Positions 1 through 5,947 of a stretch of 31,430 nucleotides of DNA are shown piece after piece (the first letter of the stretch is position 1; each line of letters opens with the position of its first letter). Location of the stretch: the IMG/VR virus record IMGVR_UViG_3300033148_004847, positions 1 through 31,430 of that record; one strand, written 5' to 3'. The notes under the pieces were generated by a model. That model searched no databases, had not been told where the DNA came from, and was given only the letters and a program-made list of their open reading frames with translations. The position numbers and the translations under genes were made by a program. This DNA comes from a virus.

Positions 1-111
1 CAAACTACTCATAGCATGGTCGAAAACGACTCCCAGTCCGTGCCACGCAGGCTTCAAACTATAAGCTGCCTCGGCGAAACCATCTTCTCTGATAGTGATT
101 TCGTGACTCAT
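1..111 (-). CDS. DUF932-like phage/plasmid protein, N-terminal fragment
   Basis: The 37 visible residues begin MSHEITIREDGF and contain PAWHGLG. The AWHGLG motif near the N-terminus is typical of the DUF932 (phage/plasmid-related TIGR03299) family, whose biochemical role is not established. The ATG at 109-111 is preceded by AGGAG eight bases upstream, a good ribosome binding site. The gene runs off the left edge, so its length and C-terminus cannot be judged. It is the last gene seen in the leftward transcription direction and is separated from its upstream neighbour by about 180 bases of non-coding sequence. The family call rests on a short stretch only. Confidence 0.65.
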   Translation of the reverse strand, partial: MSHEITIREDGFAEAAYSLKPAWHGLGVVFDHAMSSL

Positions 112-181
112 TTCGATTCTCCTGATTAAAAAGTTTGAAAAACAAACGATTCTCTTTGAACGGTTACCTCACTTAGTCGGC

Positions 182-209
182 GAGTTGCTGCCGGCCGATC
201 AGCGAACTC
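182..209 (-). other. hairpin in the leader of the DUF932 gene
   Basis: In the 177-base gap between two genes the minus strand has GAGTT(C)GCTG, a nine-base loop, then CAGCAACTC: nine base pairs with one bulged C. Flanking GGC and GCC can extend it. No U-run follows directly, so it is not a clear terminator. A second weak hairpin (GTTTG/CAAAC followed by five T) lies about 40 bases nearer the gene. Whether either is functional is unknown. Confidence 0.3.
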
Positions 210-288
210 TTTCGCCTAGGCCGTGTATGATTCACGTTTCGATTTAGAGTAGTTGCTTATCGAACGATCCGTCTATTCGCCGGTCGAA

Positions 289-597
289 CTAGGGAATTTC
301 TACTACCCCCTCCTTTGCATACAACTCCTTCATCCTCGTTAGGTAGACCTTGTAAGATTCCTCCAGCTCCGTCCATTTTCTATCCACTTCCTCTACTACT
401 CCGGCCACCTCCATCCATTTTTTATCCACTTCCTCCACCACTCCGGCTGACACGATGTTCGTTATCTCCTTGTACACTCTTTTCAACTCCTTTGCCTTCT
501 TGTGTGCCGTTGCTACGGCCTTTACCACTCTCTTCAATCTCTCCAATGTTTGTTTATGGATTACTCTCTCCAATGTTTGTTTATGGATCTCCAACAT
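289..597 (-). CDS. small charged helical protein with two internal duplications
   Basis: I do not recognise this 102-residue protein. It is Lys/Glu-rich and predicted to be mostly helical or coiled coil. It contains two tandem duplications: IHKQTLER at residues 4-11 and again 13-20, and a 14-residue unit, AGVVEEVDKKWMEV then AGVVEEVDRKWTEL, at 51-78. The start at 597 has AAAGGAAA about ten bases upstream; an in-frame start further right lacks this. It overlaps the end of the preceding gene by 17 bases. The repeats suggest recent slippage or unequal recombination within a coiled-coil segment. Confidence 0.65.
   Translation of the reverse strand: MLEIHKQTLERVIHKQTLERLKRVVKAVATAHKKAKELKRVYKEITNIVSAGVVEEVDKKWMEVAGVVEEVDRKWTELEESYKVYLTRMKELYAKEGVVEIP
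364..447. repeat. tandem 42-bp imperfect duplication
   Basis: Two adjacent 42-bp units encode AGVVEEVDKKWMEV and AGVVEEVDRKWTEL. They differ by several substitutions, so this duplication looks older than the one at 538-588 in the same gene. Confidence 0.75.
538..588. repeat. tandem 24-bp duplication (27-bp period)
   Basis: Two perfect 24-bp copies at 538-561 and 565-588, separated by three bases. On the minus strand they encode IHKQTLER twice. The identity at nucleotide level implies a recent duplication. Confidence 0.85.
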
Positions 598-817
598 CGT
601 TCGGTTTCCTTTCGCATTGGTGGCCGCAGCATGGCGCAGCCTGAGGCTTGGTTTGGTACGCTTTCCATACATTGCGGTAATACTCAACCGCTGATGGATC
701 TCCTATCCTCATCTGTACTGATCCCGGTAGGCCAAGAATCCGCTCCAGGTATTCGCTTTCTCCTTCGCTAGGCCTTGGATCTGTAAACGGCGCTTCAATT
801 CGATAGGGTGGTTTCAT
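581..817 (-). CDS. hypothetical small phage protein
   Basis: This 78-residue protein is not recognised. The N-terminus MKPPYRIEAPFTDPRP is followed by a short Glu-rich helix and, near the end, PCCGHQCERK, with three Cys and one His that could bind a metal. The start at 817 has AAAGGAAG about nine bases upstream, the same type of ribosome binding site used by other small genes in this left arm. Its 3' end overlaps the next gene by 17 bases, which suggests translational coupling. Confidence is in the gene, not in a function. Confidence 0.65.
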   Translation of the reverse strand: MKPPYRIEAPFTDPRPSEGESEYLERILGLPGSVQMRIGDPSAVEYYRNVWKAYQTKPQAAPCCGHQCERKPNDVGDP

Positions 818-886
818 ATTGCTCTTCCTTTCTTCCGACTCATTCAGCTAGCGAATTGCAGCAACTTTGATAGCCCCTCATCGCGT

Positions 887-1141
887 TCATCGCCTTTGCT
901 CTCTGTACGGATTGTGCAGGACCTCGAAACCCTGATCTAATGGGTGGCGGGCAGGATGGACGGCTTCCCACTGAAGGCGAGCATCCAACTCGGCGTCCGA
1001 TTCTGGGCTGGTGTTATAGAAGACCTCACGGGAGAGGAAGGTCTTCTGTTGGTCGGTAGCTCGTTGCGTGGGCGTGAGCCACGGTTTGTCGGATCGACCT
1101 TTGCAGCCGATCAGCAACAGTAAGAGAAACAGGTAACGCAT
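887..1141 (-). CDS. predicted lipoprotein
   Basis: The 84-residue product begins MRYLFLLLLLIGCKG: one positive charge, a short Leu-rich hydrophobic segment, then LIGC, which fits a lipobox with Cys13 as the lipidated residue. The mature part is polar and shows no domain I recognise. AAAGGAA lies eight bases before the ATG. Small phage lipoproteins are often lysis spanins (Rz1-like) or superinfection-exclusion proteins. This one is not embedded in an Rz gene and is not strikingly proline-rich, so neither role is assigned. It is likely anchored in the host envelope. Confidence 0.7.
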   Translation of the reverse strand: MRYLFLLLLLIGCKGRSDKPWLTPTQRATDQQKTFLSREVFYNTSPESDAELDARLQWEAVHPARHPLDQGFEVLHNPYREQRR

Positions 1142-1182
1142 TTTGGGTTCCTTTGCTACTCCGGTTTGCAGAAGGATGGAGC

Positions 1183-1512
1183 TTACTCAGTTTCGACTGC
1201 GCCCACATCGTTCCCGTCGATATCGAAGATTCTCAAGGTAAAAGGGAAATCGTCCACGCCTCCTCCCACGCGCAGCGCCAGTCCGCGCAAGATTCGCCCG
1301 AGTTCCAGGCTAGGGTTCGCTGCGCCATCGTCATCATAGAACGCAGCGTTTTCGGTTCGGATTGTGATAGTGATTTTCTTCACGTTCTCACCTTTCTTTC
1401 TGAGGTTAGTGCAGTCCAACACATCAAAATGGCGCGGCCACTGCCAGTTGAATTCTCGGCTAGCCGCATACCAGTCACCCTTGTTCCACTGTGCTCTGCC
1501 AGCTTTTCGCAT
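1183..1512 (-). CDS. conserved phage protein, apparent fusion of two small families
   Basis: The 109 residues from the first ATG join two parts. Residues 1-30 (RKAGRAQWNKGDWYAA, then FNWQWP) resemble a small phage family with an R.AGR..WN..D...A...FN..WP pattern. Residues 44-109 resemble another with ITIRT..AAF, an ELGRILR segment and D.DGNDVG. Both likenesses are from memory. The same frame stays open upstream to about 1578 and reads KKQPLTRELALATAKDVGNE, which also looks like coding sequence, but the only start-like codon there is ATA. A GTG at 1383 has a strong AAAGGTGA site six bases upstream, so the second part may also be made separately. Function unknown. Confidence 0.6.
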   Translation of the reverse strand: MRKAGRAQWNKGDWYAASREFNWQWPRHFDVLDCTNLRKKGENVKKITITIRTENAAFYDDDGAANPSLELGRILRGLALRVGGGVDDFPFTLRIFDIDGNDVGAVETE

Positions 1513-1580
1513 AGATTCGTTGCCGACATCCTTAGCGGTGGCCAGTGCGAGTTCGCGGGTGAGTGGTTGTTTTTTTATTC

Positions 1581-1859
1581 TTACTCAGTCGGCGGGTGGT
1601 TTGTGACGGTTTTGGTAGCGTGATAATGCTCGCCCTGGAACGTGGCGTTAATTGCAGTCAGTACTTGCCCGGGTGGCAAGACAGGTTTTCTCAGGGTTAC
1701 CTGCATCCCAGCATAAGTGGCGTACACGTATACCGTCGCGTGGTGAAAAGCCGCACTGCGAACGGCGGCTGAGTAGGCGTCGGTTTCGCTGCCACGATGA
1801 TACCGTGGGGACTTCGCCGGTTTCATGCCGTTCGCCGGCACTAGCGTTGTTCGCATCAT
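1581..1859 (-). CDS. hypothetical small phage protein
   Basis: This 92-residue basic protein is not recognised. It starts MMRTTLVPANG and ends with a His/Thr-rich stretch. A central segment (ATVYVYATYAGMQVTL) is probably beta structure. GAAAGGAAA sits about seven bases before the first of two adjacent ATG codons; the in-frame start further right lacks such a site and was not used. It lies between two other small genes with the same orientation and the same style of ribosome binding site. Confidence 0.6.
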   Translation of the reverse strand: MMRTTLVPANGMKPAKSPRYHRGSETDAYSAAVRSAAFHHATVYVYATYAGMQVTLRKPVLPPGQVLTAINATFQGEHYHATKTVTNHPPTE

Positions 1860-1942
1860 CGGCTTTCCTTTCACCTCTTGCTTGGGGGTTTTCGTTAGGC
1901 GCAACCGATTACAACGAATTCCGCCACCGGGCAGCCGCTCCA

Positions 1943-2080
1943 TCAGGCGATCAATCGGAGCGCTTGATTCGGGGATTTAGAGCGCACGGTACAGCAGCTG
2001 CCGCACTTGCGGATGTAAGCCTTCGCCTTGAGGCTTGCGGTGTGTTTTGCCTCGATTCGCCAGTTAGTTACCTGTCGCAT
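1943..2080 (-). CDS. short basic protein of unknown function
   Basis: A 45-codon gene starting MRQVTNWRIEAKH and containing KCGSC, a CxxC-like pair. A strong GAGGTGA ribosome binding site lies seven bases before the ATG, the main reason for calling it. The frame remains open further right through the pentapeptide gene, but that extension is only the out-of-frame reading of the pentapeptide repeat and is rejected. No family is recognised. Confidence 0.5.
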   Translation of the reverse strand: MRQVTNWRIEAKHTASLKAKAYIRKCGSCCTVRSKSPNQALRLIA

Positions 2081-2126
2081 TGTCTCACCTCGTTCTAGAA
2101 AGCTGTGGCTTGTGGGGAATCGTCGT

Positions 2127-2558
2127 TTAGGCCGCGTCCTCAAACCGGATGACGACCACCTTGCCTCGAAACGTGATTCGTGCTCCCTCGAAATTCGCAT
2201 CCAACGACATTGCGCGGGAAAGGTCGGCTCCGGAAAGATCGGCGTCGCGAAAGTCGGCGCCCCGAAAGTCGGCGCCCCGAAAGTCGGCGTCGCGAAAGTC
2301 GGCGCCGCGAAAGTCGGCGTGTCGAAGGGCAGCGCCGCGAAAGTCGGCGCCGCGAAAGTCGGCGTATCGAAGATCGCCATTGGAAAGGTCGGCGCTGCGA
2401 AGATCGCCATTGGAAAGGTCGGCGTATCGAAGATCGGCACACCGAAAGTCGACGCTGCGGAGATTGGCACGGCGGAGATCGGCACACTTGCCGGCTCTGC
2501 GGTTTGCTAACCAGAGTTTGTGCTGTTCCAGAATTTGTGCTAACCGTGTTTCTTTCAT
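2127..2558 (-). CDS. pentapeptide repeat protein
   Basis: The 143-residue product has a short helical N-terminus (LAQILEQHKLWL) followed from about residue 25 by around 18 consecutive A(D/N)(L/F)xx repeats (ADLRR, ANLRS, ADFRG and similar). Such repeats fold into a right-handed square beta helix. Some family members mimic DNA and inhibit or protect gyrase (Qnr, MfpA), but most phage ones have no known role. The start at 2558 has GAAAGG nine bases upstream. A strong terminator-like hairpin lies just upstream, so it appears to be separately controlled. It is the only clear pentapeptide gene in the window. Confidence 0.9.
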   Translation of the reverse strand: MKETRLAQILEQHKLWLANRRAGKCADLRRANLRSVDFRCADLRYADLSNGDLRSADLSNGDLRYADFRGADFRGAALRHADFRGADFRDADFRGADFRGADFRDADLSGADLSRAMSLDANFEGARITFRGKVVVIRFEDAA

Positions 2559-2576
2559 CACTCTTTTCCTTTCGCC

Positions 2577-2634
2577 TCTAGAAAAGCCCCGCCCGATCCC
2601 CGGTGACAGCCTGAGAAACGGATCGGACGAGGCT
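2577..2634 (-). terminator. strong terminator hairpin in the pentapeptide gene leader
   Basis: On the minus strand AGCCTCGTCCGATCC (2620-2634) pairs with GGATCGGGCGGGGCT (2585-2599) along 15 base pairs including two G-U, with a loop of about 20 bases, followed at once by TTTTCT. It lies between a possible promoter at 2681 and the gene start at 2558. It can therefore act as the terminator of the RNase H gene, as an attenuator of the pentapeptide gene, or both. Confidence 0.75.
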
Positions 2635-2680
2635 GAATGTGTGTGTGTGAGCATGGCTGCCACCTTGCCGTGTTTCTGTG

Positions 2681-2686
2681 ATTATA
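2681..2686 (-). promoter_or_regulatory. possible -10 box (TATAAT)
   Basis: A perfect TATAAT on the minus strand lies in the gap between the RNase H and pentapeptide genes. I see no convincing -35 hexamer at 16-18 bases, so the call rests on the -10 box and its intergenic position. Confidence 0.35.
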
Positions 2687-2710
2687 CACCTATTCGACAA
2701 TTCGGGAGAA

Positions 2711-2747
2711 CCGCATCAGCTGTCATCCTTCAGTTCGGCTGATGCGG
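2711..2747 (-). terminator. hairpin at the end of the RNase H-like gene
   Basis: A perfect 10-bp inverted repeat, CCGCATCAGC and GCTGATGCGG, with a 17-base loop overlaps the TGA stop of the RNase H-like gene. Only TTCTCC follows, not a true U-run, so it may protect the 3' end rather than terminate on its own. Confidence 0.5.
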
Positions 2748-3454
2748 TCGGCGCGGTTTTCCTCGCTGGTGCAGCCATCGAAAGTCACGCTCAGGTCGTT
2801 GTCCTTCGCCAGCTTCGAGGCAATCCAGAGGTACTTCGCGCCGATGTAGCCGCGCTTCGTGCTAGCGTTAAAACCGTTGATCCGGTCGTTGCGAATCGTG
2901 ACGGCCGCCGCGCCGCACTCGGCCGCCAGCTCGACCGCCTTCAGCACCGCGTAGCACTCCGCGGCGAACTGATCCGGACATCGCGTGTTGTATTCGCGCG
3001 CCTCGTACTCGCCGGCGTCGGTCTCGGCCAGCAGACCGACGCGGTAGCCGCCGTTGTTGAATTTCGTCTTGCGGCCGCGTCCATTCACAACGCGAGTGAC
3101 CGTGTTCTCGGCCGCGTCGCACCAGATGACGGCGCCGCGGGCGATGGCCGCCTTCGCGGCGGCCCGCCGCGCCTCGCGATCCCGGCGGTCCTGGTCAGCA
3201 GCCTTGTCCGCAGCTGCGCGTCGCTGTTCCTCCTTTTGGTCACAAAGACTCGCCCGATCGTCGGTCTGGAGTTCTTTTGTCGGCATAGACGGCACAACTG
3301 CTTGTCGCCCGAGTGCCTCGCGAATCCGGGGAAACTCCGCCGCCTGGTTGTGCCCGTTGTGATACAGCAGGCTGCGGATCCGTTTACTCGTGAGATTGTC
3401 GCGGCGAGCGGCCTCGATGATCTCCTCGACGCTGAGCGTAGCAGTGTCCTTCAT
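2723..3454 (-). CDS. RNase HI-like protein with N-terminal extension
   Basis: The 243-residue protein has an RNase HI-like domain from about residue 107. The acidic residues fall in the family's order: D113 (IWCDA), E166 (AAECYAVLKAVELA), D190 (IRND) and D236 (ENRAD). RNase HI cuts the RNA strand of RNA-DNA hybrids; in phages this can remove primers. Residues 1-50 are helical (SVEEIIEAARRDNL) and 70-106 form a highly charged Arg/Ala/Glu helix. The extension is not a hybrid-binding domain I recognise. The start at 3454 has AAAGGAG seven bases upstream, which overlaps the stop of a 10-residue leader ORF. A promoter-like element lies about 70 bases upstream. Confidence 0.75.
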   Translation of the reverse strand: MKDTATLSVEEIIEAARRDNLTSKRIRSLLYHNGHNQAAEFPRIREALGRQAVVPSMPTKELQTDDRASLCDQKEEQRRAAADKAADQDRRDREARRAAAKAAIARGAVIWCDAAENTVTRVVNGRGRKTKFNNGGYRVGLLAETDAGEYEAREYNTRCPDQFAAECYAVLKAVELAAECGAAAVTIRNDRINGFNASTKRGYIGAKYLWIASKLAKDNDLSVTFDGCTSEENRADRISRTEG

Positions 3455-3465
3455 GCTCTTCTCCT

Positions 3466-3498
3466 TTAGCGTTGAATGGTTTTGTTGGTTTGGTTCAT
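3466..3498 (-). CDS. 10-residue leader peptide upstream of the RNase H-like gene
   Basis: A tiny ORF, MNQTNKTIQR, has its own strong AAAGGGAG site before the ATG. Its TAA stop overlaps the AAAGGAG ribosome binding site of the RNase H-like gene. Translation of the leader would place a terminating ribosome on the downstream site, as in coupled or attenuated leaders. No evidence beyond geometry. Confidence 0.4.
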   Translation of the reverse strand: MNQTNKTIQR

Positions 3499-3523
3499 TA
3501 CTTTTCTCCCTTTGTCTGCCCCT

Positions 3524-3532
3524 ATTATAACA
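3524..3532 (-). promoter_or_regulatory. extended -10 promoter for the RNase H-like gene
   Basis: The minus strand reads TGTTATAAT, a TGn extended -10 with a perfect TATAAT, about 26 bases before the leader peptide ATG and after an AT-rich stretch. The -35 is poor, which extended -10 promoters tolerate. Confidence 0.6.
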
Positions 3533-3617
3533 CATCAGGTTATAAAATCTATAAACTTAAACGAAAACATCCAGAGAAAACTATGTGAACCTTCCTAAAT
3601 CCTTGCGGGACAAAGAG

Positions 3618-3631
3618 TTAGAATCTTCTAA
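3618..3631. promoter_or_regulatory. possible operator, inverted repeat TTAGAA-TC-TTCTAA
   Basis: A 6-bp inverted repeat with a 2-bp centre lies in the non-coding gap between the XRE regulator gene and the RNase H promoter. Small XRE repressors often bind sites of this size. A related half-site-like sequence (GGATTTAGGAAGGTTC) lies about 33 bases nearer the promoter. The link to the regulator is inference. Confidence 0.3.
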
Positions 3632-3651
3632 ATCTTTCAGAATTCATTCAG

Positions 3652-3684
3652 AGGAAACAAAGAAACCCCCTTCCAACAGGGGGT
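3652..3684 (-). terminator. intrinsic terminator after the XRE gene
   Basis: The minus strand has ACCCCC, an 8-base loop, GGGGGT, then TTCTTTGTTT. It lies about 55 bases past the stop of the XRE gene and closes the long sugar-modification operon. The rest of the 3499-3737 gap holds only the promoter and operator candidates. Confidence 0.75.
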
Positions 3685-3737
3685 AGAACCTGAAAACCCA
3701 GAACGGCGTTAAACGTAAACCTTTACAAGACAAGAGT

Positions 3738-3986
3738 TTACGAAGAATCGGGGTTTCTTCGCTCAAGATCGTATCGAGAAATACCTAACGCCTCGCAGAT
3801 CTGATCGATCCTCTGACGGCTGGGAAGCAACCTACCCTGCTCTATTTTACAGATCGTAGGTTGGTGCAACCCGACTATTTTCCCCAGTTCCGCCTGAGTC
3901 ATACCCATCAACCTACGATGCTTCGCAATCCGAGATCCCAAGACCTTTCGCAACTCGACTTCGTTACACAACCGATCGTCTATCAT
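3738..3986 (-). CDS. XRE-family HTH transcriptional regulator
   Basis: The 82-residue protein is essentially one Cro/C1-type helix-turn-helix domain: residues 13-72 contain RIAKHRRLMGMTQAELGKIVG, then QPTICKIEQGRLLPS and a last helix IDQICEALGIS. It should bind DNA as a dimer; its target and effector are unknown. The ATG overlaps the TGA of the preceding glycosyltransferase gene (ATGA), so it is co-translated with the sugar-modification operon, and a terminator follows. An inverted repeat about 110 bases downstream of its stop is a possible operator. No C-terminal protease or dimerisation domain is present. Confidence 0.9.
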   Translation of the reverse strand: MIDDRLCNEVELRKVLGSRIAKHRRLMGMTQAELGKIVGLHQPTICKIEQGRLLPSRQRIDQICEALGISRYDLERRNPDSS

Positions 3987-4714
3987 ATCTTAGGCTCCTG
4001 ATAGCTTGTACGAGTGTGCCGCAGACGATACAAACCAGACAGATCCACGCCGACGATCCTTCCATGCCGAGCGACGAAACCTCGGTACTGACGATCGTCT
4101 ATGAAGTCTCCAAGCACCAACCCGTCTGCTCGCGGTTGCCCCCACTTCGGATGCCCGTCTAAATACCCATGCTCTCGAGCGAAGTCACCACGGACGATCT
4201 GTACACCTCCGATAGCTCTGTTGTAATGGTGAGGAACGAACTCGATCGGATCTATGTCGATCAAGTCAGTCGAAGTTGCAGCGGACAGCAGCCGAGAATC
4301 CCCCAATCGATGATCTCGGTGTATTTGAATCTCTCGTGGAAAGATCATCTGCCAATCATCGTCCCATGGCAAATCTGCCAACCGATCTAAAAGACCCTTA
4401 TAATACACCTGATCCACGTCCGAAAACCAGATCAGATCAGCCTTCGATTCCAAGGCTGCAATGTTCCGACCGATGCAGCGTCGCGTCATCATCGGTCTGC
4501 TTAGCATCAGTGGTCTGATATCAATACCTAAGTGGTAACGTCCCCAATTAGCTGCAACCAAAGCTTTCGTGTCGAAGGTGTCTAAACAGGCCGTCAACCG
4601 AACGTCGCAGGTTTTCGGCTTGTGCAACACCAAGCTGCTGATCTGGTAGCGAAGAGCCCCGGCGAAGTGCGGATTGCCCGCAGCCCAGCAGTGGCTTATA
4701 ATCTCAATCAGCAT
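3983..4714 (-). CDS. GT-A-like glycosyltransferase
   Basis: This 243-residue protein looks like a family 2-type (GT-A fold) glycosyltransferase. It starts MLIEIISHCW and has LIWFSDVDQVY with a DxD motif at residues 99-101, the usual metal and nucleotide-sugar site, preceded by an Arg-rich helix (TRRCIGRN). No membrane segment is evident, so it is probably cytoplasmic. The ATG at 4714 has GGAG seven bases upstream and overlaps the end of kdsB by 11 bases; the next gene overlaps its stop by ATGA. Donor and acceptor cannot be read from sequence. Confidence 0.75.
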   Translation of the reverse strand: MLIEIISHCWAAGNPHFAGALRYQISSLVLHKPKTCDVRLTACLDTFDTKALVAANWGRYHLGIDIRPLMLSRPMMTRRCIGRNIAALESKADLIWFSDVDQVYYKGLLDRLADLPWDDDWQMIFPREIQIHRDHRLGDSRLLSAATSTDLIDIDPIEFVPHHYNRAIGGVQIVRGDFAREHGYLDGHPKWGQPRADGLVLGDFIDDRQYRGFVARHGRIVGVDLSGLYRLRHTRTSYQEPKI

Positions 4715-5396
4715 CTCTCTTCTCCAATATCTTTGCAACTACCTCTACATCACTAAAAGTATTTACCGACGGCGGCAGCCTCCTTAGCTCGACAACTCTG
4801 ATCTCGAATCCATCTTGTATCCAAGCCAACTGCTCCAACGATTCTGCTCTGCTCAGTTCGGTCGTCGGAAGTTTTCCCAAGGTTTTGAGCACGCTGGGGA
4901 CAAAGATGTAGATTCCACAGTGACCTAAACTATCAACCATCCGAGCACGAGAGAACCAATAAGCTCTGTTATGTTCAACAGCCGCCCACACTACATCTCT
5001 TTTCCAAACGGAGGCTACCAACGTACAAACATCTCTCAACCTTGCGGATTCCATCAATTGATTGACTACCTTTGGATCGACGAGCGGCTCGTCTACCTGC
5101 CAGTTCACTACAACATCGATGTCAACATCCTGCTTGATCTGATCCAGAATCTCTGCACAACGGTGGGTGCCAGTCGGGTGATCTTTTCTGGTCGGCCGGC
5201 ACGGAATCTCTTTGCTCCGGCAGTATCGGACTATCTCCTGATCCGGCGTAGCTACGATCACCATACTGTCCGCCACCTGCTTCGCTGCTTCGTATGTCCA
5301 ATCGAGCAGACGCTTTCCCGCAATCTGGATCAACGGCTTGCCCGGCAGTCGGTTGCTTCCCATCCGAGCCGGTATTACAATGAGCTTCTTTCCCAT
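4704..5396 (-). CDS. kdsB: 3-deoxy-manno-octulosonate (Kdo) cytidylyltransferase
   Basis: The 230-residue product matches the CMP-Kdo synthetase family in length and motif order: IPARMGSNRLPGKPL (residues 8-22), HPTGTHRCAEI, NWQVDEPLVDP (QxDEP, with Val where Gly is usual), GIYIF, ESLEQLAW and NTFSDVE. The reaction is CTP plus Kdo to CMP-Kdo plus pyrophosphate, in the cytoplasm; related enzymes activate other ulosonic acids, so the exact sugar is uncertain. The start has GAGGA ten bases upstream. It overlaps the downstream glycosyltransferase by 11 bases. In a phage, CMP-Kdo could feed a phage transferase, and the GT42/DUF115-like gene at 14336-15235 is a candidate. Confidence 0.88.
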   Translation of the reverse strand: MGKKLIVIPARMGSNRLPGKPLIQIAGKRLLDWTYEAAKQVADSMVIVATPDQEIVRYCRSKEIPCRPTRKDHPTGTHRCAEILDQIKQDVDIDVVVNWQVDEPLVDPKVVNQLMESARLRDVCTLVASVWKRDVVWAAVEHNRAYWFSRARMVDSLGHCGIYIFVPSVLKTLGKLPTTELSRAESLEQLAWIQDGFEIRVVELRRLPPSVNTFSDVEVVAKILEKRDAD

Positions 5397-5409
5397 CTTC
5401 TGGTTTTCC

Positions 5410-5943
5410 TCAGCAGTAATCGTAACGCTCGAAAATCTCGTGCTCCGATCTTCTCAACCCGATGCGAAGATCGTCGTTGCAGATCAGCTTGACTTCCAGC
5501 ATAGGTTTCAGATACAAACAACCGCTCAGATCTCCGTCTACATTGAATTGCCCCATCAACTCCAGAAAGGCGTCGGGCTGGTCTTCGATCCTCTGAACTA
5601 TGTCAGCCTCGTAACTCGAAAACATCGACGTAATCCATCCCGATTGACCGTCTAAATAGCTTTCAACAAATTCCTCGAAGCTCTTACCGTTCACATTCAC
5701 ATGAAAACTTGATATTCGAGCACTGCCTTCATCCTTAACGGAATCATAGACTAGCCACAACCAGTTCAGCGGATGTCGCACTAAAGATACTCGAACAGTA
5801 TCGATTCTTCCGCCTTCCGAAAACGGCTCGTACGCTCGAGCAACGAAGCCCGGACCCAAGCCGGCCAGTTGCAACGCCCGAACAAACCAATCGGCCCCGA
5901 CGAACGGAGGGGCAGCAAATTGAAGCAGCTTGTAATCGATCAT
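5410..5943 (-). CDS. sulfotransferase-like P-loop protein
   Basis: The 177-residue protein begins MIDYKLLQFAAPPFVGADWF and later has RVSLVRHPLNWL. The spacing resembles a sulfotransferase: a 5'-phosphosulfate loop near the N-terminus (usually PxSGTTW, here degenerate) and an R.P motif for the 3'-phosphate of PAPS. If correct it would transfer sulfate, possibly to a sugar made by the neighbouring enzymes. It is shorter than typical sulfotransferases and the first loop is poor, so it may be inactive or have another role. It lies four bases downstream of the HNH gene. The start at 5943 was preferred because an upstream in-frame ATG would overlap the HNH gene by about 65 bases. Confidence 0.5.
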   Translation of the reverse strand: MIDYKLLQFAAPPFVGADWFVRALQLAGLGPGFVARAYEPFSEGGRIDTVRVSLVRHPLNWLWLVYDSVKDEGSARISSFHVNVNGKSFEEFVESYLDGQSGWITSMFSSYEADIVQRIEDQPDAFLELMGQFNVDGDLSGCLYLKPMLEVKLICNDDLRIGLRRSEHEIFERYDYC

Positions 5944-5947
5944 CTTC

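Noticed and set aside
2028-2742. Long plus-strand frames across the pentapeptide region and a 180-codon minus frame at 1943-2485
   Set aside because: They are shadow readings of the 15-bp pentapeptide repeat. The real gene has ADLxx repeats and a ribosome site; only the last 45 codons of the minus frame have an independent start.
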